From Malaya genurostris (lineage: Eukaryota > Arthropoda > Insecta > Diptera > Culicidae): DNA of 64,000 nucleotides. The notes beneath the pieces were generated by a model, which saw only the letters and a list, made by a program, of their open reading frames with translations, was not told the DNA's origin and searched no databases. Location of the stretch: positions 1,294,001-1,358,000 of the forward strand of contig NC_080571.1 in NCBI RefSeq assembly GCF_030247185.1, given 5' to 3'. Positions 55,339-64,000 of this stretch are shown here, piece by piece (the stretch's first letter is position 1; the number at the start of each line of letters is the position of its first letter). The translations under genes were made by a program, and so were the position numbers.

Positions 55339-57163
55339 GGGTAAGGGCTCCCTATTTCATCTCATTTGTAAGGACGTCGCCTTCAAACCTCGATTTAGCC
55401 ACTAAAATCACTATGACTATTTCATATTACTGCTTCATTCGCCTTGCTCCACATTGAGATTTGATTCACATTCTTTGGAAATTAAAATAATGTTCATAAA
55501 ACAGTAAAATACACTTATGAAATGTTCACTACTCTGACCTCAATGGATTTTTATCCATCCTATCATTGATCCTTTATTCATCCTATAAATTAGCAATGGC
55601 GACAGCAATCAAAACGAAATATTCCACTATTACACTCTCAGGTTCAAAATGTCAGAATTCTTCTTAAAAACGGCCTAATGCCAACTATGAGACAATATAC
55701 GATATTTTTAGAACCAGTTTGAAATCATTTCAACGTTTAAAAATTTTTCAGTCGTTTCCGTTACCTTTCGCTTTAAATTTAAAATTTTTCTGAAAAGTTA
55801 ATTTGGTGAACTTTAAATAAAAACAAAACTGTGATTGTTACTATTTATTCATTAGTCCTTCTTAAAACAAAGTGTAGAGCCAGAGATGCCATTTACACAG
55901 ATTTATATGTATTGTATAGATTTTTGTGTTCGCATACTGGTTTGAATCAAAGTACGGATTTTGTAAAGATTTTCTAAATTTAATACAGATTTGTACAGGT
56001 TCATAGAAAGAAAGATGTACAAAATTAGACTTTTCTCTCTGAGTATCTATTAGTATTTGATTGCAGTGATTCTTCAAAAGTTTATTAATCAACGGACAAA
56101 TCACATGTTAAAGTGGAAATCTTTTATGTAGATAATTGATTATGAACACTGACAAACATTTATATTAAAATTTGGAACCAATTTGAACTATTTGAAGCCA
56201 GATATTTTCATAGAATATGTATTACGTTGCATAGAAAGTCTATATCTGGTCTATCTGTTTTCACTAATAAAATAATGTTAACAGATTTTATTAGTGAAAA
56301 CAGATTTAACATAATTTGATTAGTGAAAACAGATAGACCAGATATAGAGTTTCTATGCAACGTAATACATATTTTCTATGAAAATATCTGGCATCTCTGT
56401 GCACAGCCGATGAAACACACACACTTCACAGCGTTATGTTGACGTATAGCGGAATGAAACCAGTGCTACTAGATTTGCCACAATTTCATTAGAATTTAAC
56501 ATGCTCTTCCTGGTAATATTCGAAGCCAAAACAGTTTTATTGAAATATTAATATCAATAATATAATTAATCTAATGTCACGGATACAAAAAAACATACTT
56601 TTTGATGAGATTTTGAACAAGAAAAACAGTTTTTGTTTTGTAACATTATGAGATAACTTGGCAACTTTGCGAAACCAAATGAGATGAAAACAAAGCGCAA
56701 TCAAGTGAACTAAGTGAAAAACTTTCATCTCATATTTTTAAAGACTTTTATTGTTTGTCGGGTAGTTTTTGAAGCATTAAATCGTTAATTAAACAAGTAG
56801 CAAGTGAACATTACTAATTATGAAGTCATCCAGCATTCAATGGTAGTGTAATTGTGCGAAAAAGTGATCATGTTTTGAGACGAATCGATTAGTAGATAAT
56901 CAGAAACATGACGAACTGTAAATCTCGAGACGAAAATGTGTCCTAAATTGAAAAGTGAGTTTATTTGAAATGAAAAAAACGATAACCGAAGAACTTAAAA
57001 CCATTTCTTTCAATAGGAAAGTGTGACAATAGCTTTTATAATCATTTTAAAACATTTCACAGTTTGGTTCAGGTAGGTTTTAAAATATTATTCATGTTCA
57101 AAGTAATGAGGTGAAGGGATGAGATGGAAATAGGAGCTCAGATGAAATAGGGAGCCGTTACCC
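55339..57163. mobile_element. 1.8-kb TIR element, TA duplication
   Basis: Ends GGGTAAGGGCTCCCTATTTC and, inverted, GAAATAGGGAGCCGTTACCC, with TA at 55337-55338 and 57164-57165. No transposase frame is recognisable. AT-rich interior with a nested hairpin at 56197-56392; the rest shows nothing I can name. Probably a non-autonomous or decayed mariner-like element. Confidence 0.8.
56197..56392. repeat. 196-bp near-perfect hairpin
   Basis: GCCAGATATTTTCATAGAA at the left is matched by its inverse at the right, and the two arms of about 78 bp differ at only a few positions, around a loop of about 35 bp that holds a third copy of ACAGATTTTATTAGTGAAAA. It would form a very stable RNA stem if transcribed. 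Confidence 0.9.
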
Positions 57164-57219
57164 TATAGCTGAAAAACATAAAGTTGTATCCCTAAAACTG
57201 TAAAAACATGTAAGAGAAA

Positions 57220-58976
57220 CAGTTCGTACCGAACACTCGAGCCGATCGGTTGTGCCTAGCAGTCTCTTCGCGCGTGAATCTCTACCGACTTCCCACGGAA
57301 AGCTTTTCCATCCGACCGGGCTTTTCCCGTAGATCAGTGGTTTTCCCACTCGATCCAAGGACGTTTGAAGGTATTTCGTGATAAAATCGGTGAAAAGTGG
57401 CATATTTTTTCTCACAAACCGGTGTTACAGTGAGCTATAGTGAGTGCAGTGAAAACGGCAAAGCACGTGGTCCGGGTAACAACAGCGATTTCGCTTTGGG
57501 GCCCGGCTTCAGCCATCCGGAGTAGCCATCTTGATAAACCGAAGTGATCATTGATGCCAGCCGGGTAGCAGTGCTAGTGTAGCCGACAAGTGAGTAGTAC
57601 TAATACAGTGCACGTGGATACGGTCGTGGCAGTGAGTGCTTACTAGAAACCCGACCACCGTGGATAGGTCGTGCTAGTGTTTGTGCGTTCCTACACCCGA
57701 CCACTGTGGATAAGTCGTGAGACGAGGATAGGTGTTTGCCGGGCAACCGGTCGCCATCTTCGCCAGCTGGGATCCTCTCCCGGCACATGCTGCGTCAGCC
57801 GATACCGGTGTAATAGGAATTCCTAGGCAAATCCAACCCCGTCTTTCATTTCCTTACCATAAATATTTTTTATTTCTTTTTAAATATTTTTAATTATATA
57901 TTCCCGACAAACTTTTTTCTTCCATACACAATCTATCCATCCCTCTCCCTCTCTCTCTGACTCCCAACATTCCTCCTAACCCCTCCCCCCCCCTTCACCC
58001 ATTAAAGAAATCATCCCAGGTTTTCTCCGATCCGGCGACGAAATAGATAAACAGACTTTGCTCATGCGAGCCATCGCGCAGGAGGGAACCCCCGATCCCC
58101 GCCTCCCGAGCGACCCATTTATGCTCTTACACAGCGTACAGCGTGCACTCGGTACCGACCCCCGAAAAGTACTCACCACTTCTAAGGAGATCTACCTACC
58201 ACTTCTAAGGCGAACTACCTCGAGAACTGCGTACCAAGCCCTTCTCAAAATGAAGACCTTGGAGGTAATGGGCAAGCAGTAGAGATAGTACCCCACCCAA
58301 CCCTTAATGTGACAAAGGGACTTGTCCGCGATCTAGACACCATTAATGTTGACACAGAGAAACTCCGGGCAGACCTCCAAGATCAAGGAGTCTGAAGTTC
58401 GGAGGATAACCTCCAGAAGAGATGGAGTAGCAGTCAACACCCCCCTTCTCGTCTTGTCTTTCACTGGTTCCTACCGTCCGGAACATGTATACTTTGGAAT
58501 GGTGGAACCCTACTACCCGTCGCCAATGTTGTGCTACCAATGCGAAAGGTTTGGGCATGGTAGTAAATAGGTAGGTATGCCCCTCCTTCGTTTTCTTCAA
58601 CTCTATATCCATCCGCTTACACCGACTAACGGAAAAGACGTAGCATAGACTTCCGGATCTCCCGGCTACCACCGCATATCTAACCAAGGGACAGCACCGC
58701 TCCATGGGCCATCCGCGGGGGGAAGGACCAGGATTGAAGAACTACAAGAATATCTCTTATGAAATGTATATTAAAATTGCAATGTAATTATGATCTACCA
58801 CTGTAAACACCCTACTCTCCCCCCCAACATAGTCTAGCCTTCCAACAACCCTTTGCCCCCCCCCCTTCTTATTTCTCCCTTTTCTCCACCCCTAAAAACC
58901 CAATACTTGACACAAACCCGTTGAACGACTGCAACTAGGTTAAAACCGGGTATAAATAAACGATATAATAACAATA
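57220..58976 (+). mobile_element. Internally deleted non-LTR retrotransposon with 12-bp target duplication
   Basis: ATGTAAGAGAAA stands at 57208-57219 and 58977-58988. The element begins CAGTTCGTACCGAACACTCG, has a GC-rich 5' UTR of about 750 bp, a broken gag, and ends with an ATAATAACAATA tail, as in I- or Loa/R1-related elements. ORF2 is completely missing, so gag runs almost directly to the 3' UTR. It interrupts the Jockey-2 3' UTR. Confidence 0.85.
58022..58570 (+). pseudogene. Gag-like ORF1 of the deleted non-LTR element
   Basis: Opens in GFLRSGDEIDKQTLLMRAIA and continues to a TAG at 58280-58282. The following bases still encode gag sequence in other frames (TKGLVRDLDTINVDTEKL), and from about 58397 the frame reads RRITSRRDGVAVNTPLLVLS and YPSPMLCYQCERFGHGSK, the start of a CCHC knuckle, before a TAG at 58568. 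The pattern 'xxPLLVLSFxG...P...CYQCxRFGH' is typical of gag from I/Loa/R1-type elements. At least two frame lesions. Confidence 0.75.
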
Positions 58977-59025
58977 ATGTAAGAGAAAACAAAAACTTGA
59001 ATAAAAGAAATGTTATGGAAAAAAA

Positions 59026-59464
59026 CTAACGTTTTAGTCCTACGCGTAGCATGCTGGAGGTAGGTTGTTGATAGACAGCAAAATAAAAAGTGCCATAAAA
59101 CGATTTGAAGTTTCAATTGGTATGCTCTGATCTTGTGTCATGCAAGCTCGGATGAAATTCCATGTTATGTCGTTTCGCCTGAGAAATTGACAACTATCCC
59201 AGGGTAAATTTTGAATGCGTAAGATTAATTTCTAATTTATATAAAATGAACTCGATTGATAATGAAAAAAAGTTTATCGCTTCAACCGAAATCGCAGAAT
59301 GGTAGAGAGAAACTTAACGCTATATAAATAACTGCTTGCATAGAAAACTTGAACACAAGCTTGGCGAAGCGAAGCTTAAATATTGAAATCCGTATCGGAA
59401 GTTTGTACAAAGATATAATTGCATACATTTGGGATATTGGTGTAATTTCGTCGGCTATAAAACA
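59026..59464 (+). mobile_element. TTAA element, 3' half
   Basis: From AACGTTTTAGTCCTACGCGT to AATTTCGTCGGCTATAAAAC. It lacks both the left half (see 52931-53340) and the terminal CCCCATGGGG region. Confidence 0.7.
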
Positions 59465-59794
59465 AACAATGTTAGCGATGCCAACTCTACGGATTTCTAC
59501 CGGATCTACGGATGAACCTATTGAAATCTACGGATTTTGCATTATTTCTCCAGATATCAACGGGAAATAATTCAATCTCGCGTTTTTTTTTCTGAAAACA
59601 GCGTATGATCCATCTGTCAAAATTCACTTTGAAGAAAGATTTTGGCTGACTAGACGCGGGCGAAATTTTTTATCTTTCGTTTGGTTGATTTCAATTCATC
59701 AGAAAGGATGAAAACAAAGACTTGTTAAAAAAAGTTCATTTGACATTTGATTTGAAGATTGGAAATTACCATAACATTGAAAAATATTTCAACT

Positions 59795-60508
59795 ATGGTA
59801 AGTAAAATAAGCTAAATAATTCATCCGAGGGTAAAACCACATTTTTACTTACAGGATTCTCCAGAAGCTAAAAAACGCTACGAGGAAAAACTAAGAATAA
59901 TTGGAATGGATCCGTGTAAAGTCCGCACTTTCACACAAGAAGTTCCAATGAATGTGAGCTTTGAATTTATATATAATTATATGGTAATCGAACCAAATCC
60001 ATACACTGGCGCAGCTAAGGACAGTTTCAAAGGAGTGCAGGCTAATTTGTGGTTCCAACAAGGATGGGTTAAATGTGTTAGTGGGAGAAAAATCAACGAT
60101 ATATTTGTTGTTCACGGCAAAGTACTACATTCGTTCAACCTACGTGCTAGTCCACTAAAACCGTGGATATTAATTCATCAAACCGGAAAATTTTTAGCAG
60201 CACATTGTGAATGTGCCATTGGACTACTAGAAACTTGTTCGCACGTTGGAGCAACATTGTTTGCTCTTGAAGATATACAAAGAAAATTTCTTAACAAACA
60301 GGTATTTTAGTGTTTTGTTTCTATCAAGCAGACTAATGAAATAATTCATCTTTCGATATCTGTAACTGATCTAGCAGCTTACTGGAATAAGCCCCCAATG
60401 AGTGTTGAAAAAAATTTGTACAAAAAGATAAGAGACATTTCATTTGGAAGGAAAATAAAACGATACTGGGATCCAGTTAACGAAAACAACGAGAACCGGT
60501 ACGATATA
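59795..60508 (+). pseudogene. SWIM-zinc-finger/YqaJ nuclease gene, 5' part
   Basis: A one-codon first exon (ATG 59795-59797) is joined by a 58-bp GTAAGT...TTACAG intron (59798-59855) to exon 2 (DSPEAKKRYEEKLRIIGMDP). The frame has VQANLWFQQGWVKCVSGRK, then LKPWILIHQTGKFLAAHCEC and a SWIM zinc finger CECAIGLLETCSH (CXCX7CXH), followed by ATLFALEDIQRKF. At 60302 the frame stops; skipping a 30-bp GT...AG segment restores it (TNEIIHLSISVTDLAAYWNK, IRDISFGRKIKRYW). Thirty bases is very short for an intron, so a small deletion or altered splice site is possible. It is interrupted at 60509 by a repeat and resumes at 62640. SWIM plus YqaJ proteins accompany ISL2EU-type DNA transposons; their precise role is not established. 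Confidence 0.75.
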
Positions 60509-61030
60509 TTTTTGCCTTTCTCTATAGAAAGGTATTAGAATTGCTGGAAAAACCGACTTTCGAACGGAGCCTCGGAGACCCATAGTGTTATATACCATTC
60601 GACTCAGTTCGACGAGATCGGAAAATGTCTGTGTGTATGTGTGTGTGTGTGTGTGTATGTGTGTGTGTGCACTTTTAGAAGATATTTGAACGCGCTCAAT
60701 TTTCTCAGAGATGGCTGAACCGATTTTAACAAACTTGGGCTCGTTTGAAAGGTACTATCGGGCCATTGATCAAGTTCGAAGATCAAATGGCTGTGACTTT
60801 TGGTTCCGGAGATATGATTGTATAAGTGACGTAACCGACAAAAAGCGTTGTATTTGAACGCGCTCAATTTTCTCAGAGATAACTGAACCGATTTTAACAA
60901 ACTTGGGCTCGTTTGAAAGCTACTGTCGGGCCATTGATCAAGTTCGAAGATCAAATGGTTGTGACTTTTGGTTCCAGATATATGATGGTATAAGTGACGT
61001 AACCGACAAAACACATTGATTTTTACCGCT

Positions 61031-61177
<147 letters not shown>

Positions 61178-61309
61178 GTGCCAAAATTTTAGAATCACCT
61201 CTATTTTCGTTAAACTCTAGTGCTCAAAAGTTTAAGCACCTCGAAAAAAGCCTTCATGCAAAATTTGAGCTAAATCGGACATGCGTAAGGGGTGCTGCCC
61301 GGTGGTAAA

Positions 61310-62360
61310 GGTTTGACAATTTTCGATCTTGAAAAAGCACCATAGGGGGGTGTTGATGCCAATTTACATATCTGAAGACAAATTAACCGAGCTCTACTGC
61401 ACATTCGGCAGAAACAGATCAGTATTATCATTCGAGCAGTTATGATAGTGGTAGACAGAGTTTGCGATCATATTCTCATGCGATATAGGCTTTCCGGCAT
61501 ATTCCACGTAATATGCTTTCCGGTAGAGACAAACTTTGTTCATATAATAATGTACGCAGACTATATAAGGGCAGTGTAGATCAGATCAGGCACGATACAT
61601 ATTACGGTATTACGGTACTGTGGTATTACGGTACTACGGTACTTCGATAGTATATTAAGTTTTTATATTCGTCGTGATTGTCGTAGTCATAGTAATTGTT
61701 TGTCATAGTCATTTTAATATACTAGTCAGTTAATCAAGAATAAACGCGTGTCAGTTTATTACATCACATCCGAAGTGTTCCGCGGTGTCCCCACCCGTGC
61801 GAAAGCCGTACCATGGCTTAATGTATTCGAAGTGTCCGCAGTGTCCCAATCTGCACGAAAGCCGTCCCAGACTTCATATTTCCGTACAATTTAAACACAA
61901 CAACCCGTTAGTTGCATTGCTGTTCGCTATCGGTTTACTGCAGTGCGAATGCAAGTAAGATCGACCAACAAAATACTGCCGTCGCTTCGCGGAAATATCC
62001 TGGTGAGGATTTAATTAAACACAACGTAGGGTCCCGGCTAGCGCCAACAGGGGGAGTACATGAAATTTCCAAAATCGAAATTTTTTTTGATGCCGAAGCT
62101 CTTAAAACTGCATGAAACATCGAAATTTAGTGTCATCTCAAAAAAAATTTTTTTTGAAAAAAATCAACTTTCTGTGACTTTGAAAAATTTTCATATTTTA
62201 GAAAAGTCCCAAAAAGTCGACTTTTTCAAAAAAAATTTTTTTCGAGATGACACTAAATCTCGACGTTTCATGCAATTCTAAGCCTTTTGGCATCAAAAAT
62301 TTTTTTTCGATTTCGAAAATTTCATGTACTCCCCCCTATGGTGATTTTTCAAGATATATG
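61310..62360. mobile_element. Foldback (inverted-repeat) element split by a solo LTR
   Basis: CACCATAGGGGGG followed, beyond the LTR, by AGTACATGAAATTTCC on the left arm, and GAAAATTTCATGTACTCCC then CCCTATGGTG on the right. The arms extend inwards through GATGCC/GGCATC and GTGTCATCTC/GAGATGACAC, so the unit folds over most of its length. No coding signal. Confidence 0.7.
61351..62049 (+). mobile_element. Solo LTR, 699 bp, with 5-bp target duplication
   Basis: Begins TGTTGATGCC and ends CTAGCGCCAACA, giving a TGTTG/CAACA inverted terminus. GGGGG is at 61346-61350 and 62050-62054. A TATA-like CTATATAAGG lies at 61561 and AATAAA at 61739. All are features of an LTR, with BEL/Pao- or Gypsy-type duplication length. 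No internal region remains, which fits LTR-LTR recombination. The 67-codon frame at 61912 is incidental. Confidence 0.8.
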
Positions 62361-62639
62361 AAAATTCCACTAAGTGGACTAAGAAGGGTTTTTTTAGATT
62401 AGCATAACTGATTACAAATAGGCAACGCAAATGTCAAGCACTGGTTTGGAAAAATGATGCTGACTGTGTGACATAAACACTGAAGCATGCTTTTGTGAAC
62501 TACTCGAATCAATCTGAATCAATTGGTTTCAAAGTTAATATCCAAAATTATTTAATAAGAGTATGAAACATATTTTCATGCGACTGTTATGAAAGAAGAG
62601 AAAGGCATTATCACACCACTAGGTGGATTAAGATGGGTT

Positions 62640-63548
62640 TTTGAAAATATACTGAACAGTGGGAGACAAGTAGCAGCTATGAATTTGTTTTGTTGCGTCG
62701 GTTCTTTCACATGTATAACTTGTAAAGAAGCAAAAAATCTTCATGAATACGCTCTAGAATTGCTATTCCATGCTGATAATCGTATGAAGTCATTAAGTGA
62801 ACGGAAATTGTTGATAGATATGGTTTTTGGAAACATGGCAAATGACGAAGATAAGTTGTTAAGAATTCGCCAACTAACTACATCTCAAGCAGATGGAGCT
62901 CATTGGGTAGTTTTCCGACGTGGTCGTATCACCGCCTCAGTGTTTAAAGAAGCTTGTCACACAAGTTTACAATCACCATCGATTTCATTAATCAAGAAAA
63001 TCTGCTATGATAATGAAATCGTCCAGGAGATAGCCGCTATTCAATATGGAAAGAAAAACGAAGCTCGTGCTTATGAACAGCTGTTTGCGAGTGTATTTCA
63101 GTGTCACACAAACACCGTTAAAAAGAATTGTGGTCTCGTTATACCCACTGAGCACCCATATCTCGGTGCATCCCCTGACGGGATAATTGAATGTGACTGT
63201 CATGGAACAATCGTGGTGGAAATTAAATGTCCATACTCTGCGCGCGACGACGATGATTTCACCGATACACTCCTTCATATGACTAATCCATTCATATTAA
63301 TGATTGAAAGAGGAGAAATTGCGTTGAATTGCCGGCATAAATATTATTATCAGGTTTTGGCCCAAACTCACATCGTAAATGCCAGGTTCGCTTATTTTTA
63401 TATTTGGTCCCCTAAGAAACAATACATTTTTGAAATCAAAAGAAATGACGAATTCTGGAGCACCTGTCAAAATCGAACTATGTTATTTTTCAAATCTGTA
63501 TTGCTCCTCGAGTTGTTATTTAAAGCATTTACAGAACCTACTGAATAG
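62640..63548 (+). pseudogene. YqaJ-type nuclease domain, 3' part of the split gene
   Basis: Read from ENILNSGRQVAAMNLFCC; the 16 codons before it (from the ATG at 62589) belong to the inserted repeat. The domain shows WVVFRRGRITASVFKEACH, IQYGKKNEARAYEQL, HPYLGASPDGIIECD and VVEIKCPYS, then KYYYQVLAQ. These are the Glu, Asp and Glu-x-Lys residues of the YqaJ/lambda-exonuclease-like PD-(D/E)xK fold. The frame is fully open to 63548. Together with the 5' part it would make a protein of about 500 residues. Convergent with the transposase remnant 80 bp downstream, as in ISL2EU-like two-gene transposons. Confidence 0.85.
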
Positions 63549-63627
63549 TGTGGAATAAACGTTTACAAAAATCATAATTTTCTCTTTTATTATTCTGAAA
63601 AGAAAAGCCATAGAAAAGACTTGCATT

Positions 63628-64000
63628 TTATTGAGGTACAATAGTTGGACATAGGTTCACAATTGCAGCAGCTATTTTTAAAATCTGATCAAGCACTAGT
63701 GTTTGACCATGCCACCGTTCTCACAACGTGATTGGGATAGTGTCAGTTAAAATTAACATTTTTTGTCGTTGTGAACCAATTAGTCTTTCGACGTGAACAC
63801 GAAGAACTGAAAGTTCTTTTGAATCATAGGCATCCAAAGGTTCTAATTGTTTATTAGCTTTTTAAATGCAGGAATACTCAGATTTCCTCCTTTTTGTCGT
63901 AAAAGATCTTCAATTAAAAATCCTCGATCCGCGAGAACAAAGTCTCCATTCTCAATGAAATCGAGAATTCCAGACATGACAGTTATTTGTTTATCAGATG
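63628..64000 (-). pseudogene. DDE_Tnp_4-type transposase, C-terminal part (runs off the window)
   Basis: Minus-strand frame from the window edge: SDKQITVMSGILDFIENGDF, then VLADRGFLIEDLLRQKGGNL and SIPAF. This is the second catalytic Asp region (ADRGF) of DDE_Tnp_4 transposases such as ISL2EU/IS4EU. A one-base loss in an A-run near 63860 shifts the frame. Homology resumes as SVLRVHVERLIGSQRQK, whose HVER motif holds the catalytic Glu, and LILTDTIPITL, meets a TGA at 63723-63721, and ends QILKIAAAIVNLCPTIVPQ at a TAA at 63630-63628. Two lesions suggest a recently dead copy. The gap 63549-63627 between the two convergent genes is non-coding. Confidence 0.8.

Overview
This window looks like intergenic heterochromatin-like DNA from a mosquito, most probably an Aedes species. 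The evidence is an AT-rich background packed with nested repeats, Jockey-clade retrotransposons, short (58-154 bp) GT-AG introns, and many small non-autonomous elements with TA, TAA or TTAA target duplications. I found no intact single-copy host gene. Every recognisable coding segment is transposon-derived or a pseudogene, except that one Jockey ORF2 is fully open and one YqaJ-type gene is well preserved apart from an insertion. Genus assignment is inference; no database was searched.

Layout. 0-11.7 kb: several copies of one dispersed element, called here the 'GAATACG element' (one end starts GTCGTGAATACGAC, the other ends CCCGTAC or CCCGCC, lying in T-runs). One copy holds a nearly complete Jockey-1 with intact ORF2 (6379-9051), and a related copy carries a GC-rich spliced ORF fragment (10.4-11.2 kb). 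11.7-16.3 kb: 'TTAA elements' and the C-terminal part of a gag-like gene. 16.7-19.7 kb: a GAATACG element containing an array of 546-bp repeats. 20.3-23.6 kb: another carrying a histone H2A pseudogene. 23.8-26.9 kb (minus): a GC-rich gag-like gene with zinc knuckles, about 310 glutamines and an apparent intron, followed by an endonuclease-domain remnant. 27.4-31.1 kb: an internally deleted copy of the same gene. 31.1-38.3 kb: more nested elements and a second intron-containing gag-like pseudogene.

38.5-52.5 kb: a single GAATACG element split by a Jockey-1 copy, which is itself split by an 8.16-kb terminal-inverted-repeat insertion with TA duplication. Inside that lies an inverted partner (44.8-48.4 kb) of the 546-bp repeat element. 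52.5-59.0 kb: a second Jockey family (Jockey-2), apparently rearranged by an inversion and interrupted by a 1.8-kb TIR element and an internally deleted non-LTR element with 12-bp target duplication. 59.5-64 kb: remains of a DNA transposon of ISL2EU-like organisation, with a SWIM/YqaJ-nuclease gene facing a DDE_Tnp_4 transposase; its nuclease gene is split by a GCCTTTCTC-family repeat that contains a foldback element and a solo LTR.

The main biology is layered transposition. Short non-autonomous elements act as landing sites for autonomous ones, have apparently picked up host (histone) and retrotransposon (gag-like) fragments, and have built internal tandem arrays. The most unusual item is the intron-containing, polyQ-rich gag-like gene family.
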